NCBI GenBank assembly: GCA_965263325.1
Contig: CBDHGY010000002.1
Span: 1,736,001 to 1,800,000, forward strand
DNA from: CBDHGY01 sp965263325
GTDB taxonomy: Bacteria; Pseudomonadota; Alphaproteobacteria; Caulobacterales; Hyphomonadaceae
DNA: 64,000 nt
Direction of reading: 5' to 3'
This document shows, piece by piece, positions 40,887-49,665 of the stretch. The first letter of the stretch is position 1; every line of letters starts with the position of its first letter. The notes beneath the pieces are model-generated. The model was given only the letters and a program-made list of their open reading frames with translations, did no database searches and was not told the origin of the DNA. Both the position numbers and the translations under genes were made by a program.

Positions 40887-41368
40887 GAGCTGAGCTCACG
40901 GCTCATGAAAACACTGAACGGGTTTGGTTCGTAGGGAGGGAACGCATCGCAGTATTGAAAGCCGTACCGAAGGTATAATCGCTGCGCCGGCATGAATGCA
41001 GGATGCGAACCGGTCTCCAGCTTTAACTCTTTATATCCCCGCGCCTCGGCCTCCCTCATGATGTGCTCCAGCATTCGCCCGCCCGCACCGATACCGCGAA
41101 ATTTCTCAAGCGTGTGCATCGACTTGATCTCACCCAGCCCGTTTGGATGCGCGCGCAGTGCACCACACCCAACGGCAACTGCGCCCTGCCAAACCGACCA
41201 AAACGTCACCTCATTTGCGCGTAACCCCTCCAAATCAAGCGCAAATACGCTTTCTGGTGGAGAAGTCGCGTACATTGTATCGAGATGTGCCTCTAGGATC
41301 GCAATAATCTGAGGGTCAGTGATCGGGTCGTCGACGATTTTAAGGATGGGTGATTCGCTCATTTTCAC
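40883..41368 (-). CDS. GNAT family N-acetyltransferase (YsnE-like)
   Basis: About 161 residues. A GTG at 41368 is seven bases after a GGAGG and is preferred; ATG 41362 two codons later is the alternative. The acetyl-CoA binding motif is EKFRGIGAGGRMLEHIMREAEARG (R-x-x-G-x-G). Also present are EIKSMHTLEKFRG and LETGSHPAFMPAQRLYLRYGFQYC, typical of YsnE/putative amino acid acetyltransferases. It sits before the ACT protein, so amino acid chemistry is plausible. Its start is divergent from the GT4 gene. Confidence 0.85.
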   Translation of the reverse strand: MKMSESPILKIVDDPITDPQIIAILEAHLDTMYATSPPESVFALDLEGLRANEVTFWSVWQGAVAVGCGALRAHPNGLGEIKSMHTLEKFRGIGAGGRMLEHIMREAEARGYKELKLETGSHPAFMPAQRLYLRYGFQYCDAFPPYEPNPFSVFMSRELSS

Positions 41369-41429
41369 ATCTTTACCTCCAGCCACACTTCCCGCAAATT
41401 AGTATGGTTGATTTGGGAGACGGGTATTT

Positions 41430-42542
41430 ATGCCCAATACGAAGAAAATCATGATCATCACCGATGCTTGGGCTCCTCAAGTGAACGGTGTGGTGCGTAC
41501 TATGCAGCGCGTGATCGAAGAGTGCGAAGCGATGGGACATGAATTTGAGATCGTGTCACCTTCAGACGGATTTTGGACCGTACCCCTCCCTACCTATAGC
41601 GAGATCAAGCTTGCCCTCTTTGCCAGAGGCAAAATTAAAAAACGCTTCGAAGCATTTGAGCCAGATGCGGTTCACATTGTTACGGAGGGCACACTGGGCC
41701 TTGCCGGCCGGGCGATGTGCCGTCAGATGAAACATCCCTATTCCTCAAGCTACCATACCCGGTTCCCGGAATATGTTTCCGCGAGGTTCAAATTTATTCC
41801 GCTCTCATGGGGTTATGCCTTTGTCCGATGGTTTCATAAGCATTCCAGCTCGGTCATGGTTGTAACGCCTTCGATGCGCGATGAATTGACGGCGCGCCGC
41901 TTCAAGAATGTCGTGCCGTGGAGCCGCGGCGTTGACACCGACTTATTCCACCCTTCCAAACGCGCGCAATCAGGCTCCCCAGAAGATCCGTATACCAACA
42001 TGAAACGACCTGTATTTCTGAATGTTGGCCGGGTTGCTGTCGAAAAGAATATCGAAGCATTTCTGAAACTAGATCTCGACGGCACAAAAGTTGTGGTGGG
42101 CGACGGCCCCGCATATGACGAACTCAAATCCAAGTATCCGAATGCGCATTTGGTCGGCCCGAAATTTGGCGAAGATCTCGCGACGTATTATGCCAGCGCA
42201 GACGCGTTTGTATTTCCAAGCGTAACAGACACATTCGGGAACGTAATTATTGAAGCACAGGCAAGCGGCACGCCCGTCGCCGCTTACAATGTTCCCGGCC
42301 CGAAAGATACGATCCCTGGTTCAAATGCGGGAATTCTAGGTGACGATCTCGCCGCGGCCGCACGCGAAGCCCTAACGCTCAATCCAGAAGATTGCCGCAG
42401 ACACGCCGAAAAATTTAGCTGGCGCGCATGCGCGGAGACGTTCATCTCAAATCTCGCGCCGCTTCCGGTTCCCGAACGCAAACGTTTTTGGCAAAGAATC
42501 CGCTTTCGCCGGGGCAAACGCCTGCCAGCCCAGGAAGCATAG
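41430..42542 (+). CDS. GT4 glycosyltransferase (glycolipid type, SqdX/PimB-like)
   Basis: A 370-residue GT-B enzyme. The N-terminal domain starts KKIMIITDAWAPQVNGVVRTMQ and includes the YHTRFPEYVSARF block seen in lipid glycosyltransferases. The C-terminal donor domain has FLNVGRVAVEKNIEAFL, VVVGDGPAYDELKSKYP and the E-x7-E region in DTFGNVIIEAQASGTP. Related alphaproteobacterial enzymes glycosylate diacylglycerol, often when phosphate is scarce. The sugar and acceptor are not predictable. The tRNA gene follows 72 bases downstream. Confidence 0.9.
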   Translation: MPNTKKIMIITDAWAPQVNGVVRTMQRVIEECEAMGHEFEIVSPSDGFWTVPLPTYSEIKLALFARGKIKKRFEAFEPDAVHIVTEGTLGLAGRAMCRQMKHPYSSSYHTRFPEYVSARFKFIPLSWGYAFVRWFHKHSSSVMVVTPSMRDELTARRFKNVVPWSRGVDTDLFHPSKRAQSGSPEDPYTNMKRPVFLNVGRVAVEKNIEAFLKLDLDGTKVVVGDGPAYDELKSKYPNAHLVGPKFGEDLATYYASADAFVFPSVTDTFGNVIIEAQASGTPVAAYNVPGPKDTIPGSNAGILGDDLAAAAREALTLNPEDCRRHAEKFSWRACAETFISNLAPLPVPERKRFWQRIRFRRGKRLPAQEA

Positions 42543-42614
42543 GAATACTGCTTGATTTGCTTCAGAAATGGTTGCTTCAGCTTGCGGCGGCGCGTATAGG
42601 GTCGCGTCTGGCTC

Positions 42615-42691
42615 GGTTCGGTAGCTCAGCTGGTTAGAGCGCACGACTCATAATCGTGAGGTCGGGAGTTCAAGTCTCCCCCGAACCACCA
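42615..42691 (+). tRNA. tRNA with CAU anticodon (elongator Met; Ile2 not excluded)
   Basis: A 77-base cloverleaf. The 7-bp acceptor stem is GGTTCGG/CCGAACC with discriminator A and encoded CCA. The D arm is GCTC/GAGC. The anticodon stem is CACGA/TCGTG around loop CTCATAA. The T arm is GGGAG/CTCCC with loop TTCAAGT. Anticodon CAU serves elongator Met, or Ile2 after lysidine modification; the sequence alone does not settle which. It lacks the initiator-type mismatch at the first acceptor pair, so it is not fMet. Confidence 0.93.
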
Positions 42692-42840
42692 GGCCGAATT
42701 CCCGCATTTTTGGTTGTTGCAGGCGGTTACTTTGCGGACAGAGCTCCACAACTTATAATGGCAATCTGTTGATCTTTGACAAACAGTTGATAGCGTTTAG
42801 GTGCCGTGATTCGCTCGGCCAAAAATAAGTGGAGAATTGC

Positions 42841-43257
42841 ATGACAAACGCTCCGTCCAGGCTTTCGCTTGTTTCATCGGGTGATGATCCAGACACGGTG
42901 GATACTCCGGAGATCCAAAGCCTATACGAAAGATGGCAAGACGCCGAAAAGCAACTTACCGCGCTTCAAACTTTGGAGATGGAGCATATTGATGCGCAGC
43001 CGCAATCCTTATCTCCGCGAATTTCCAGCGGGGATCTCTCAGCCCAACTGGCAATCATCGAGAGGATTCATACAAAACTGCTCTCTAAAATTGCCAACGC
43101 TCGCGCTGAAAATTCGGAAGACCTTGTGTCGAAGCTTGAAATCTGGAAACAGATTGCGATTTCCTCCGGAAGCGAGGTAGCGCAGCCAGCGGACTTGCTG
43201 GTGTGTTCAGTCCTGTCAGATATCCTGAGTGGTGCGTTAAATTCGGAAGCGGCGTAA
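42841..43257 (+). CDS. hypothetical helical protein
   Basis: A 138-residue protein from ATG 42841, preceded by GTGGAGAATTGC with GGAG at good spacing. It is helical and acidic (PEIQSLYERWQDAEKQLTALQTLEME, AIIERIHTKLLSKIANARAENSEDLVSKLEIWKQI), with a probable coiled coil over residues 25-50 and no membrane segment. Its end is 29 bases from the end of the convergent response regulator. No family is recognised; the position next to the two-component pair is suggestive only. Confidence 0.65.
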   Translation: MTNAPSRLSLVSSGDDPDTVDTPEIQSLYERWQDAEKQLTALQTLEMEHIDAQPQSLSPRISSGDLSAQLAIIERIHTKLLSKIANARAENSEDLVSKLEIWKQIAISSGSEVAQPADLLVCSVLSDILSGALNSEAA

Positions 43258-43286
43258 ACCGTGGCCTAACGTGAGTTCGGCGAGCT

Positions 43287-43892
43287 TTAGGTTATCAGTC
43301 CGCGGTCTTTCGCGAGCTTAACGATGTCTCGCGCGTTCTTTGCGCCAAGCTTTCTCTTCAGATGCTTCATATGAAATGAGATCGTGGCCGGGCGAACCTT
43401 CATCGCTTCGGCCGCCTCCGTGTTGGACTTACCAGCGGCGAGTTGCTTCAGCAGTTCAAACTGGCGCGGAGAAAGTTTCGGCAGATCACCGACATCACGC
43501 ATCATATCTTGCAGGCTGGACGAATAAAATATTCCATCGTGCTCAAGTGACTCGACCGCTGCGATTATTTCGCTCTGCTCATCGCGCTTGGAGTAATAAC
43601 CATCAAATCCCGAACGCTCGAGCTGAGCGAGAGCCGCGACAGAAAAATCTCCAGAGATACAGATCGCTTTCGTCTCGGGCATGACATTTCGAATGTCTGC
43701 CAGCAAGTGATCACCCGAGCCCGGCTCTAATCCAAGATCAATAATGCAGAAATCAAAGGCTTCGCCGTTCAGCGATTGAACAGCTTCATCATAAGACCGG
43801 GCACGTACGATGTCCTCGGTGATGAGGTTAAGCTTCGACGTCAGTCCCTCTAATACGAGGTCGTGATCGTCTGCGATCAGAATTCGCGTCAT
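43287..43892 (-). CDS. NarL/LuxR-type response regulator
   Basis: A 201-residue regulator from ATG 43892 (MTRILIADDHDLVLEGL). The receiver domain has the acidic pocket ADDHD, the phospho-acceptor Asp in FCIIDLGLEPG, and the conserved Ser/Lys positions (CISGDF, YYSKRDEQ). The C-terminal LuxR helix-turn-helix is KLSPRQFELLKQLAAGKSNTEAAEAMKVRPATISFHMKHL. Its first 65 bases overlap the 3' end of the histidine kinase gene in another frame, so it is surely the kinase's partner. Target genes are unknown. Confidence 0.93.
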   Translation of the reverse strand: MTRILIADDHDLVLEGLTSKLNLITEDIVRARSYDEAVQSLNGEAFDFCIIDLGLEPGSGDHLLADIRNVMPETKAICISGDFSVAALAQLERSGFDGYYSKRDEQSEIIAAVESLEHDGIFYSSSLQDMMRDVGDLPKLSPRQFELLKQLAAGKSNTEAAEAMKVRPATISFHMKHLKRKLGAKNARDIVKLAKDRGLIT

Positions 43893-46182
43893 CAACTTCT
43901 GCCCCTCTGATGCGCCTGGTTGGTTGTTTTCCTGCACAAGTCAGCGCTGCTATCACTGCCTCAACGGATACGGGATTATAAATGAGCGCGAACGCCTTTC
44001 CAGCCCAACGCGCTCGAATTTCGGAAGTTTTTTCAAAACTTGCAACCAGAACGAGAGGTAAATCGCTCACTTTCTCCCATTGGTTATCGACGTCGCTTTT
44101 AATCAACAGGGCGTCCAGTTCCGCAGCTTTCGCTTGGTTGATCGTCGCCAGTTCAATGGTTTCTAATCGCTGATCGATGCGAGGCCAGTCCTCCCGCTCT
44201 CCCAATACCCCTATCCGAAAACGCTTATCGCTGTCGGGTTTGGCAGCAACAGGCAGGCAGAGTTCAAAGACGCTGCCGCGCCCTTTTTTGGAGGCAACTC
44301 GCAACTCACCGCCGAGGTCTTTTGCGAATTCCTGGCAAATTGTAAGACCCACGCCTTCACCTGGCTCAGTGTCGTCAAAGCGTACCGGACGAAACTCAAG
44401 CAAGCTCGAAACTTCCTCTTCGCTCAGCCCATTACCCTGGTCGAACACCTGATACCGAATTTCATTTTCGTGACGCCGGCAAGCCAGCAGTATCTTACCT
44501 GAGTTTGAATACTTGCCAGCATTGGAAACAAGATTGGTGAGGATCCGAAACACCCGGAGATGATCAGTCATCACCTCTTCGACACCTGCGTGGATGCGGA
44601 CCGGAATGCCTTTTTTTGACGCCGCTTTCCCTGCGACGATGCGAACAGTGGAAAGCAGGCGCTCTACGTTTACCCGCTCGATCACGATGGGTCCGTGCGT
44701 CCCCTCTCCGCTGGCAGCATTGTCCACCATGATGTTCAACATGTCATCGAGCATCGTCGAAACATCTTTCAAACGACCAGCATAGTATTGCGCGTCGTCG
44801 AGCGACGAAGCTTCGCGGATACCGTCCGAAAGGTAGTTCAACCCGCCAAGCAAGTTGCGACCATCATGACCCATTGCGAGCAGCAAGCGGCTACGCGCGG
44901 CGAGATCTTGCAAGGCAATAACCTGCCGGCGCAGAGCCGTTGCCAATTCGCGCTGTGCAGACTCGCGTTCGCGCACATTCCTTCGTGCAAACAGTCCTAA
45001 TGCATGCGTGATCATCGTCGCTTCTAATGCGACGAGCGGAACCATTAGGTCCGACTGGAGCGGCAATGGCGGCAACACCGTCAGGCTTTCGATCACCATG
45101 TAAGTGACAATACAGCCATAGATGAGCCAGGCTGCAAATATCCATCCAGCGCCAGCCACGCCGTTTAGCCGCGCCGATATCGCAATCCAAATCAAAGTAA
45201 CAAAGCATGTGAGCCAAACCAGTGTGGTCGGACCAACAAAGAATCCGGGCTCATAAAAATCAGTCATCAAACCTGTGAATTCGAGCACGAGCAGACCAGC
45301 ACCTGCCACAATAAGACCAAGAGCAAAGCGATCGGTTCGCGGCAAGTTTTCGGACGTGCGAAAGAATACGCGAGCAAACTGGACCAGCAGCAAGATCGCG
45401 CCGAGCGTAAGTGTTTGATCAATAATGCGGGCAATCTCCCGGCCCGGCGGATCCGTGATCAGGTAAAAATACCGATTAACTTGCCAGCTACCACACACTG
45501 CAACCAATTGAGACAGAGGAAACCAAAGCAACCGCTTCTGCCCAACCAAAAGCATCAATGTCACGTTCAGGGCGATGATCGTGAGGGCGACTGTTGTGAA
45601 AATGAAAACGATGTTGAGCCGGCGGTTCGTGGCCGACCTAAACGCCGACTCATATCCAACAGCAAGCGGAAGTGCGCTCGAATGCGAAGATTGAATGCGC
45701 ACAAGAAATGTTTTGGTTTCGCCGGGTGCAAAATCGATCACTTCGGCAAGGGCGAGATAATCTCTGAACCTTTGAGTATATGTGCCGTCCGTTTTGCGCG
45801 AATACAGAAGCTCAGGCCCAGAGCCGCCAACCATATGAATTTCAGCGACTTTCAATTCAGCGCGGCCTATAGAGATCACCCCTGCCTGCACAGACGAACT
45901 TCCATTCTTTACGCGGAAAGTCACCCAGACGGGGCGAGCAAGATATCCAAAATCGATGGCTTCTTTTCCGTATAGCTTGAAGCGGCCCCTTTGAGACCAA
46001 GCTGACAAGGCATCAAGTTCGACCTTCGCTGTCTCGTTCAAGTAAAGAACGTCCTTGCCAGAAACGAGCGTGATTTCATCCGTCAGTGAAGTCGGGTCAA
46101 GCTCATGCACGCTTTGCGCCGATGCGAAAGACCAGGCCGATGCGAACCATATCAGCAAAAGGAGAAAGCTCTTCTGGTTCAA
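43828..46182 (-). CDS. 7TMR-DISM histidine kinase with C-terminal pseudo-receiver
   Basis: A 784-residue sensor. A Sec signal (FASAWSFASAQ) precedes a periplasmic 7TMR-DISM extracellular domain (about residues 30-180). Seven membrane helices follow (about 190-400), then a short coiled coil. The dimerisation domain has the phospho-His in LLAMGHDGRNLLGG, and the ATPase domain has NLVSNAGKYS, DQGNGLS and GEGVGLTICQEF. The last 130 residues (FRIGVLGERED to VEAVIAALTCAG) look like a receiver fold without the acidic pocket, so they are probably not phosphorylated. DISM domains often sense carbohydrates; the ligand here is unknown. The gene overlaps the response regulator by 65 bases. Confidence 0.92.
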   Translation of the reverse strand: MNQKSFLLLLIWFASAWSFASAQSVHELDPTSLTDEITLVSGKDVLYLNETAKVELDALSAWSQRGRFKLYGKEAIDFGYLARPVWVTFRVKNGSSSVQAGVISIGRAELKVAEIHMVGGSGPELLYSRKTDGTYTQRFRDYLALAEVIDFAPGETKTFLVRIQSSHSSALPLAVGYESAFRSATNRRLNIVFIFTTVALTIIALNVTLMLLVGQKRLLWFPLSQLVAVCGSWQVNRYFYLITDPPGREIARIIDQTLTLGAILLLVQFARVFFRTSENLPRTDRFALGLIVAGAGLLVLEFTGLMTDFYEPGFFVGPTTLVWLTCFVTLIWIAISARLNGVAGAGWIFAAWLIYGCIVTYMVIESLTVLPPLPLQSDLMVPLVALEATMITHALGLFARRNVRERESAQRELATALRRQVIALQDLAARSRLLLAMGHDGRNLLGGLNYLSDGIREASSLDDAQYYAGRLKDVSTMLDDMLNIMVDNAASGEGTHGPIVIERVNVERLLSTVRIVAGKAASKKGIPVRIHAGVEEVMTDHLRVFRILTNLVSNAGKYSNSGKILLACRRHENEIRYQVFDQGNGLSEEEVSSLLEFRPVRFDDTEPGEGVGLTICQEFAKDLGGELRVASKKGRGSVFELCLPVAAKPDSDKRFRIGVLGEREDWPRIDQRLETIELATINQAKAAELDALLIKSDVDNQWEKVSDLPLVLVASFEKTSEIRARWAGKAFALIYNPVSVEAVIAALTCAGKQPTRRIRGAEVDDANSDRRRSRPRIRGTDVEA

Positions 46183-46337
46183 TCATCCTTCCCCACAAAT
46201 ATTGGCGGCGCTTGGCGAGCTGTCATCGCCTTATGTCTCTTGTGTGAAACAAGTTAGCGCCGCAATTGGAAAATGACAGAAATCTTTTAGGTTTCATCGC
46301 ACTGACGGGTTGGAGCTGTGACATAGAAGCAAGAAAA

Positions 46338-46364
46338 AAGGCGCTGCGATGAACGCAGCGCCTT
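46338..46364 (-). terminator. strong intrinsic terminator of the repeat-protein gene
   Basis: A perfect 11-bp stem (AAGGCGCTGCG at 46338-46348 with CGCAGCGCCTT at 46354-46364) with a five-base loop ends in a T-run on the minus strand (A6 at 46334-46339). It lies 57 bases after the stop of the 76-residue repeat protein gene. The rest of the 46183-46421 gap holds only the kinase promoter region. Confidence 0.92.
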
Positions 46365-46421
46365 CTTGAATTCTTGATTATGGCCCAGCGAGCACCATCG
46401 CCCGCTGATCGGCCAAGAACC

Positions 46422-47789
46422 TTAGTTTGCGCAGTTACAAGGACCACCAACGTTCAGGACAACGAGTGACGCACGAACTGTTTCGAACTGCGTGTCGTTT
46501 GTGAGCGTCTCAGTCTGGCCACGAACACGGCGGATCTCAACTGGCTGAACGAGCGTACGCACGATCGGCTGGATGATGTCGCGCTGTGTTACAGCGTCAA
46601 AGAATGTCTCTGTAATTTCTTCACGGTTCTCAGTGGTAACCTGTGGGATGAAATTGTCGACAGTTGCTGGCATTGGGTCAGCTTCAACGATGCCCGCGAG
46701 ACGCTCTTCTTGGAAGATTGGGTCACGAGTGATTGTTTCTGACTGTGCACGAAGCAGACGACGCTCAACCGGCTGGATTGTTGTGATAACAACTGGCTGG
46801 ATGATGTTGCGTGTAATCTGGTCTGTGTAAACATCTTCAACTTCGAGAACTGTACGCTCTGAAATTTGTGGGATGAGGTTCTCAACAGGTGCCGGTGCAG
46901 GCTCTGTTTCAACACGAACTGGCAGACGCTCTTCTACAAACTGAGTTTCGTTAGTGATGGTCTCAGTTTGTGGGCGAAGACGACGGATCTCAACCGGCTG
47001 AACGATTGTACGAACAACTGGCTGGATAATGTCGCGCTGCGCAACGGCATCAACGAATGTTTCAGTAACTTCGTCGCGTGTGACTGTCTGTACTTGCTCT
47101 TCAACAGACTCTGCTGCTGCTGGAACTGGGTCAGACTCAACACGAACAGGTGCTGTGCGTGTTTCGAAGCGTGTTTCGTTCGTGATCGTCTCAGTGCGTG
47201 GGCGCGTGATGCGGCGCTGAACTGGGATTACTGTTGTACGAACGATTGGCTGGATAATGTCGCGCTGCGTTACTGCGTCGTAGAATGACTCAGTGGTTTC
47301 TTCGCGTGTCTGAGTTGTTTCCTGTGGGATCAGATTGTCGACTGGTGTCGGAACTGGATCTGATTCAACACGAACTGGCAGACGCTCTTCTTCGAAACGT
47401 GTGTCTTCTGTGATTGTTTCTGTGCGAGCGCGAACAATACGGCGTTCAATCGGCTGAACGAGTGTGCGCTCAATAGGCTGAATGATTGTGCGGCTTGTGA
47501 CAGCGTCAAAATAAGTCGTTGTTTCTTGAACTTCAGTGTTCTGAACAACCTGCTCGTCAACGTTTTCACAGCAAATTTCTTGGCTAACTGCGTCTTGGGA
47601 CCCACCAACATATTGAACATCAACGTCATCACCATTCACAGCAAATCCGTTGTTACGAGCCTGGTTCAGCAGATCATTAATTTCTGACTGAGACAGAACT
47701 CGATCACCTTGGGCAAGCGCTGACTGAGGCACCATTGCCGCAGCTACCAGGCCAGCCACCAAAAGTGTCTTAGCTTTTTTCATTTCCAT
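46422..47789 (-). CDS. exported protein of five 76-residue repeats (articulin/alveolin-like)
   Basis: A 455-residue protein. The signal peptide is AKTLLVAGLVAAAMVPQSALA; residues 28-94 form a unique N-terminal region with a Cys pair (EICCEN). From residue 95, five units repeat with spacing 76, 76, 76 and 75. Each contains a DAVTQRDIIQPIVRT-type start, a VQPVERRI segment, a TETITNETRF segment and PVRVE-DP-P-PVDNLIPQ. The last unit is shortened and the protein ends GPCNCAN, giving a Cys pair at each end. The alternating Val/Pro/Glu/Arg pattern looks like eukaryotic articulins and alveolins, which build membrane skeletons; homology is not shown. AGGGG lies before the ATG and a strong terminator follows. 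A structural surface or periplasmic fibre is my inference. Confidence 0.85.
   Translation of the reverse strand: MEMKKAKTLLVAGLVAAAMVPQSALAQGDRVLSQSEINDLLNQARNNGFAVNGDDVDVQYVGGSQDAVSQEICCENVDEQVVQNTEVQETTTYFDAVTSRTIIQPIERTLVQPIERRIVRARTETITEDTRFEEERLPVRVESDPVPTPVDNLIPQETTQTREETTESFYDAVTQRDIIQPIVRTTVIPVQRRITRPRTETITNETRFETRTAPVRVESDPVPAAAESVEEQVQTVTRDEVTETFVDAVAQRDIIQPVVRTIVQPVEIRRLRPQTETITNETQFVEERLPVRVETEPAPAPVENLIPQISERTVLEVEDVYTDQITRNIIQPVVITTIQPVERRLLRAQSETITRDPIFQEERLAGIVEADPMPATVDNFIPQVTTENREEITETFFDAVTQRDIIQPIVRTLVQPVEIRRVRGQTETLTNDTQFETVRASLVVLNVGGPCNCAN
46452..47507 (-). repeat. five tandem repeats of about 228 bp
   Basis: Coding repeats within the gene at 46422-47789. The units begin at about 47507, 47279, 47051, 46823 and 46598, a period of 228 bp (225 for the last step). 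They are diverged at DNA level but keep the amino acid pattern, so selection acts on the protein. The fourth unit is the most divergent (DQITRNIIQPVV) and the fifth is truncated. Confidence 0.85.
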
Positions 47790-48081
47790 CTACCCCTTCG
47801 GCCTTCTTGGCCACCTGAGACTAAAGCGACTTCTCGCAACTGCCCTGAACCATTCAGGGACGTGACAAAGCGGAGCAATAAACATGCCGCTCATTCCGTA
47901 TACCCAACAAAAGCGCTGAGCCAAACCCATTTCCCGTTTTCAGGGAAAAGAATTCTCACCGGTTTGAGCTGGACGAAAAAGAGTACGCTGTGCCCTTCCC
48001 CGACCACCGTCTGGCCCGGGATGCCGCCTAAAGAGCTAGCTGGCAAGTCCTAGTTACAGTTAATTCATACGATTGATTCAA

Positions 48082-48738
48082 TTAGCGCACTTTCCGTTTG
48101 GCTTCCCGTATTTCACCACGTAACACAAGCGTATCAATATTGCCTGGCTCATACCGCATGGCCGTTTCAATATCTTGCAGTGCGAAATCATGCGCATCCT
48201 GTTGTAAATACGACAGTGCGCGCATTCTATATGCCTCTGCGTCAAGCGGATTGAATGTCAGGGCTTCGTTCAAGTCCAGCGTGGCTTCAAAACTACGATC
48301 CGCCGCCATCAACGCTGCCGCGCGGTCTTTATACAACTCAGGGTCTGTTTTTCTCAGCTTCAAAGCATTTGTGAAAGCTAGGATGGCTTCATCGGGAAGA
48401 CCCGCTGACAACCATGCATTTCCGGCCTGTGTCAAAAATACCGCACGTTCTCCCAAAGTCCCGGAGCTCTTTTGCTGCGCAAGATCTTCGAGCCGCGTTG
48501 CCGCTTCCGCATGATGCCCAAGTGCTGAAAGGCTCAGCGCGGCACAATAGCGGGCATTCGGGCGAGCCCCCTCATTCAGCCACGCCAATGCGTCCTCATA
48601 TGCCTCCTGCGGGTTTTCATCGATTGTCTCAATGCAGGTGTTCAATCTTTGGGATTCGGCGCGGAGCGTTTCAGTAATGGCGGACGACTGGCCGATGATC
48701 GCACTTAAAATGGCGGCCGCAATTCCAGAAAATGACAT
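48082..48738 (-). CDS. TPR-repeat protein
   Basis: A 218-residue exported or membrane-anchored protein. The N-terminus (MSFSGIAAAILSAIIGQSSA) is a weak signal peptide or anchor. Tetratricopeptide repeats fill residues about 40-210, clearest in AVFLTQAGNAWLSAGLPDEAILAFTNALKL, ELYKDRAAALMAADRSFEATLDLNEALTF and AEAYRMRALSYLQQDAHDFALQDIETAM. TPRs mediate protein contacts. It is divergent from the epimerase gene, with 57 bases between starts. The partner is unknown. The gap 47790-48081 toward the repeat-protein gene shows no gene. Confidence 0.82.
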   Translation of the reverse strand: MSFSGIAAAILSAIIGQSSAITETLRAESQRLNTCIETIDENPQEAYEDALAWLNEGARPNARYCAALSLSALGHHAEAATRLEDLAQQKSSGTLGERAVFLTQAGNAWLSAGLPDEAILAFTNALKLRKTDPELYKDRAAALMAADRSFEATLDLNEALTFNPLDAEAYRMRALSYLQQDAHDFALQDIETAMRYEPGNIDTLVLRGEIREAKRKVR

Positions 48739-48795
48739 ATATAAGCTCCAATCACGTAATTTATGCCTCTATTTCAAAGTAATGACATCTCTCAA

Positions 48796-49665
48796 ATGAC
48801 AGTTCAGTTAGGCCAATTATATTGTTTCGGATTTGGATATGTTGCGGCAAGGCTAGGCAAACGTGTCTTGGACACCGGAGGGTCCCTCGTTGGTACAGCG
48901 CGAAGCGCAGAAAAAGCGAACCAAATTAGCGGAATCGCGCCACACGCGAAAGGTGTCGTGTGGGATGAGCACGAGGTCATCGATCCAGATTCGCTGAACG
49001 GCGCGCACTGGCTGATTTCGATCCCGCCAAACGAAGAGGGTTGCCCCGCCTTTCGCCTGACGTCTGGTATTCACGCCCAACCACGATCGATCACCTACCT
49101 CTCAACAGTCGGTGTTTACGGCGACCGAAATGGCGACTGGGTTTCTGAAAATACGCCAGTCAATCCACAATCCGATCGCGCAAAGAGGCGCGTTCTGGCC
49201 GAACGGCAATGGCAGAGCCTAGATGCACACATCGTAAGGCTGCCCGGCATCTATGGGCCTGGAAGATCAGTATTTGATCGCCTTCGCGCGGGCAAAGCGC
49301 GGCGGATCATTAAAGACGGTCAGGTTTTCAATCGTATTCATGTCGATGATATCGTTGGTGGACTTGAGCAGATTCTGCCTCACCCGTCCGCCGGCATCTG
49401 GCATCTTTGTGACGATGAGCCAGCACCGCCTCAAGATGTGGTTTCGTATGCCGCAGAGCTTCTAGGTTTTGAGACACCGCCCGACATTGCCTTTGAGGAT
49501 GCTGACCTCAGTGCGATGGGACGGAGCTTTTATTCAGAGTGCAAGCGCGTCTCCAACGCGGTGACCAAATCGAAACTGAATTGGCAGCTCCAATATCCAA
49601 GCTATCGCGAAGGGCTCAGAGCAATACTTAAGACCGAATCGAAGACAAGAGCTCACCAACCGTAA
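48796..49665 (+). CDS. NAD-dependent epimerase/reductase (YeeZ-like extended SDR)
   Basis: About 289 residues from ATG 48796 (MTVQLGQLYCFGFGYVAARLG); 11 more in-frame codons upstream are less likely. The nucleotide loop is GFGYVAARLG, the catalytic Tyr is in ITYLSTVGVYGDRNGDW, IVRLPGIYGPGRS follows, and the NRIHVDDIVGGL block is typical of atypical extended SDRs such as YeeZ. A sugar-nucleotide substrate is possible but not shown. The 3' end overlaps the convergent hydrolase by 38 bases. Confidence 0.87.
   Translation: MTVQLGQLYCFGFGYVAARLGKRVLDTGGSLVGTARSAEKANQISGIAPHAKGVVWDEHEVIDPDSLNGAHWLISIPPNEEGCPAFRLTSGIHAQPRSITYLSTVGVYGDRNGDWVSENTPVNPQSDRAKRRVLAERQWQSLDAHIVRLPGIYGPGRSVFDRLRAGKARRIIKDGQVFNRIHVDDIVGGLEQILPHPSAGIWHLCDDEPAPPQDVVSYAAELLGFETPPDIAFEDADLSAMGRSFYSECKRVSNAVTKSKLNWQLQYPSYREGLRAILKTESKTRAHQP

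Noticed and set aside
42615..42691. tRNA gene as an integration (att) site
   Set aside because: No integrase gene, no repeated 3' tRNA end and no phage-like genes nearby.
46452..47507. Regular repeats that could be mistaken for a CRISPR array
   Set aside because: Period is about 228 bp, the repeats are diverged and in one open reading frame with a signal peptide; they are coding repeats.
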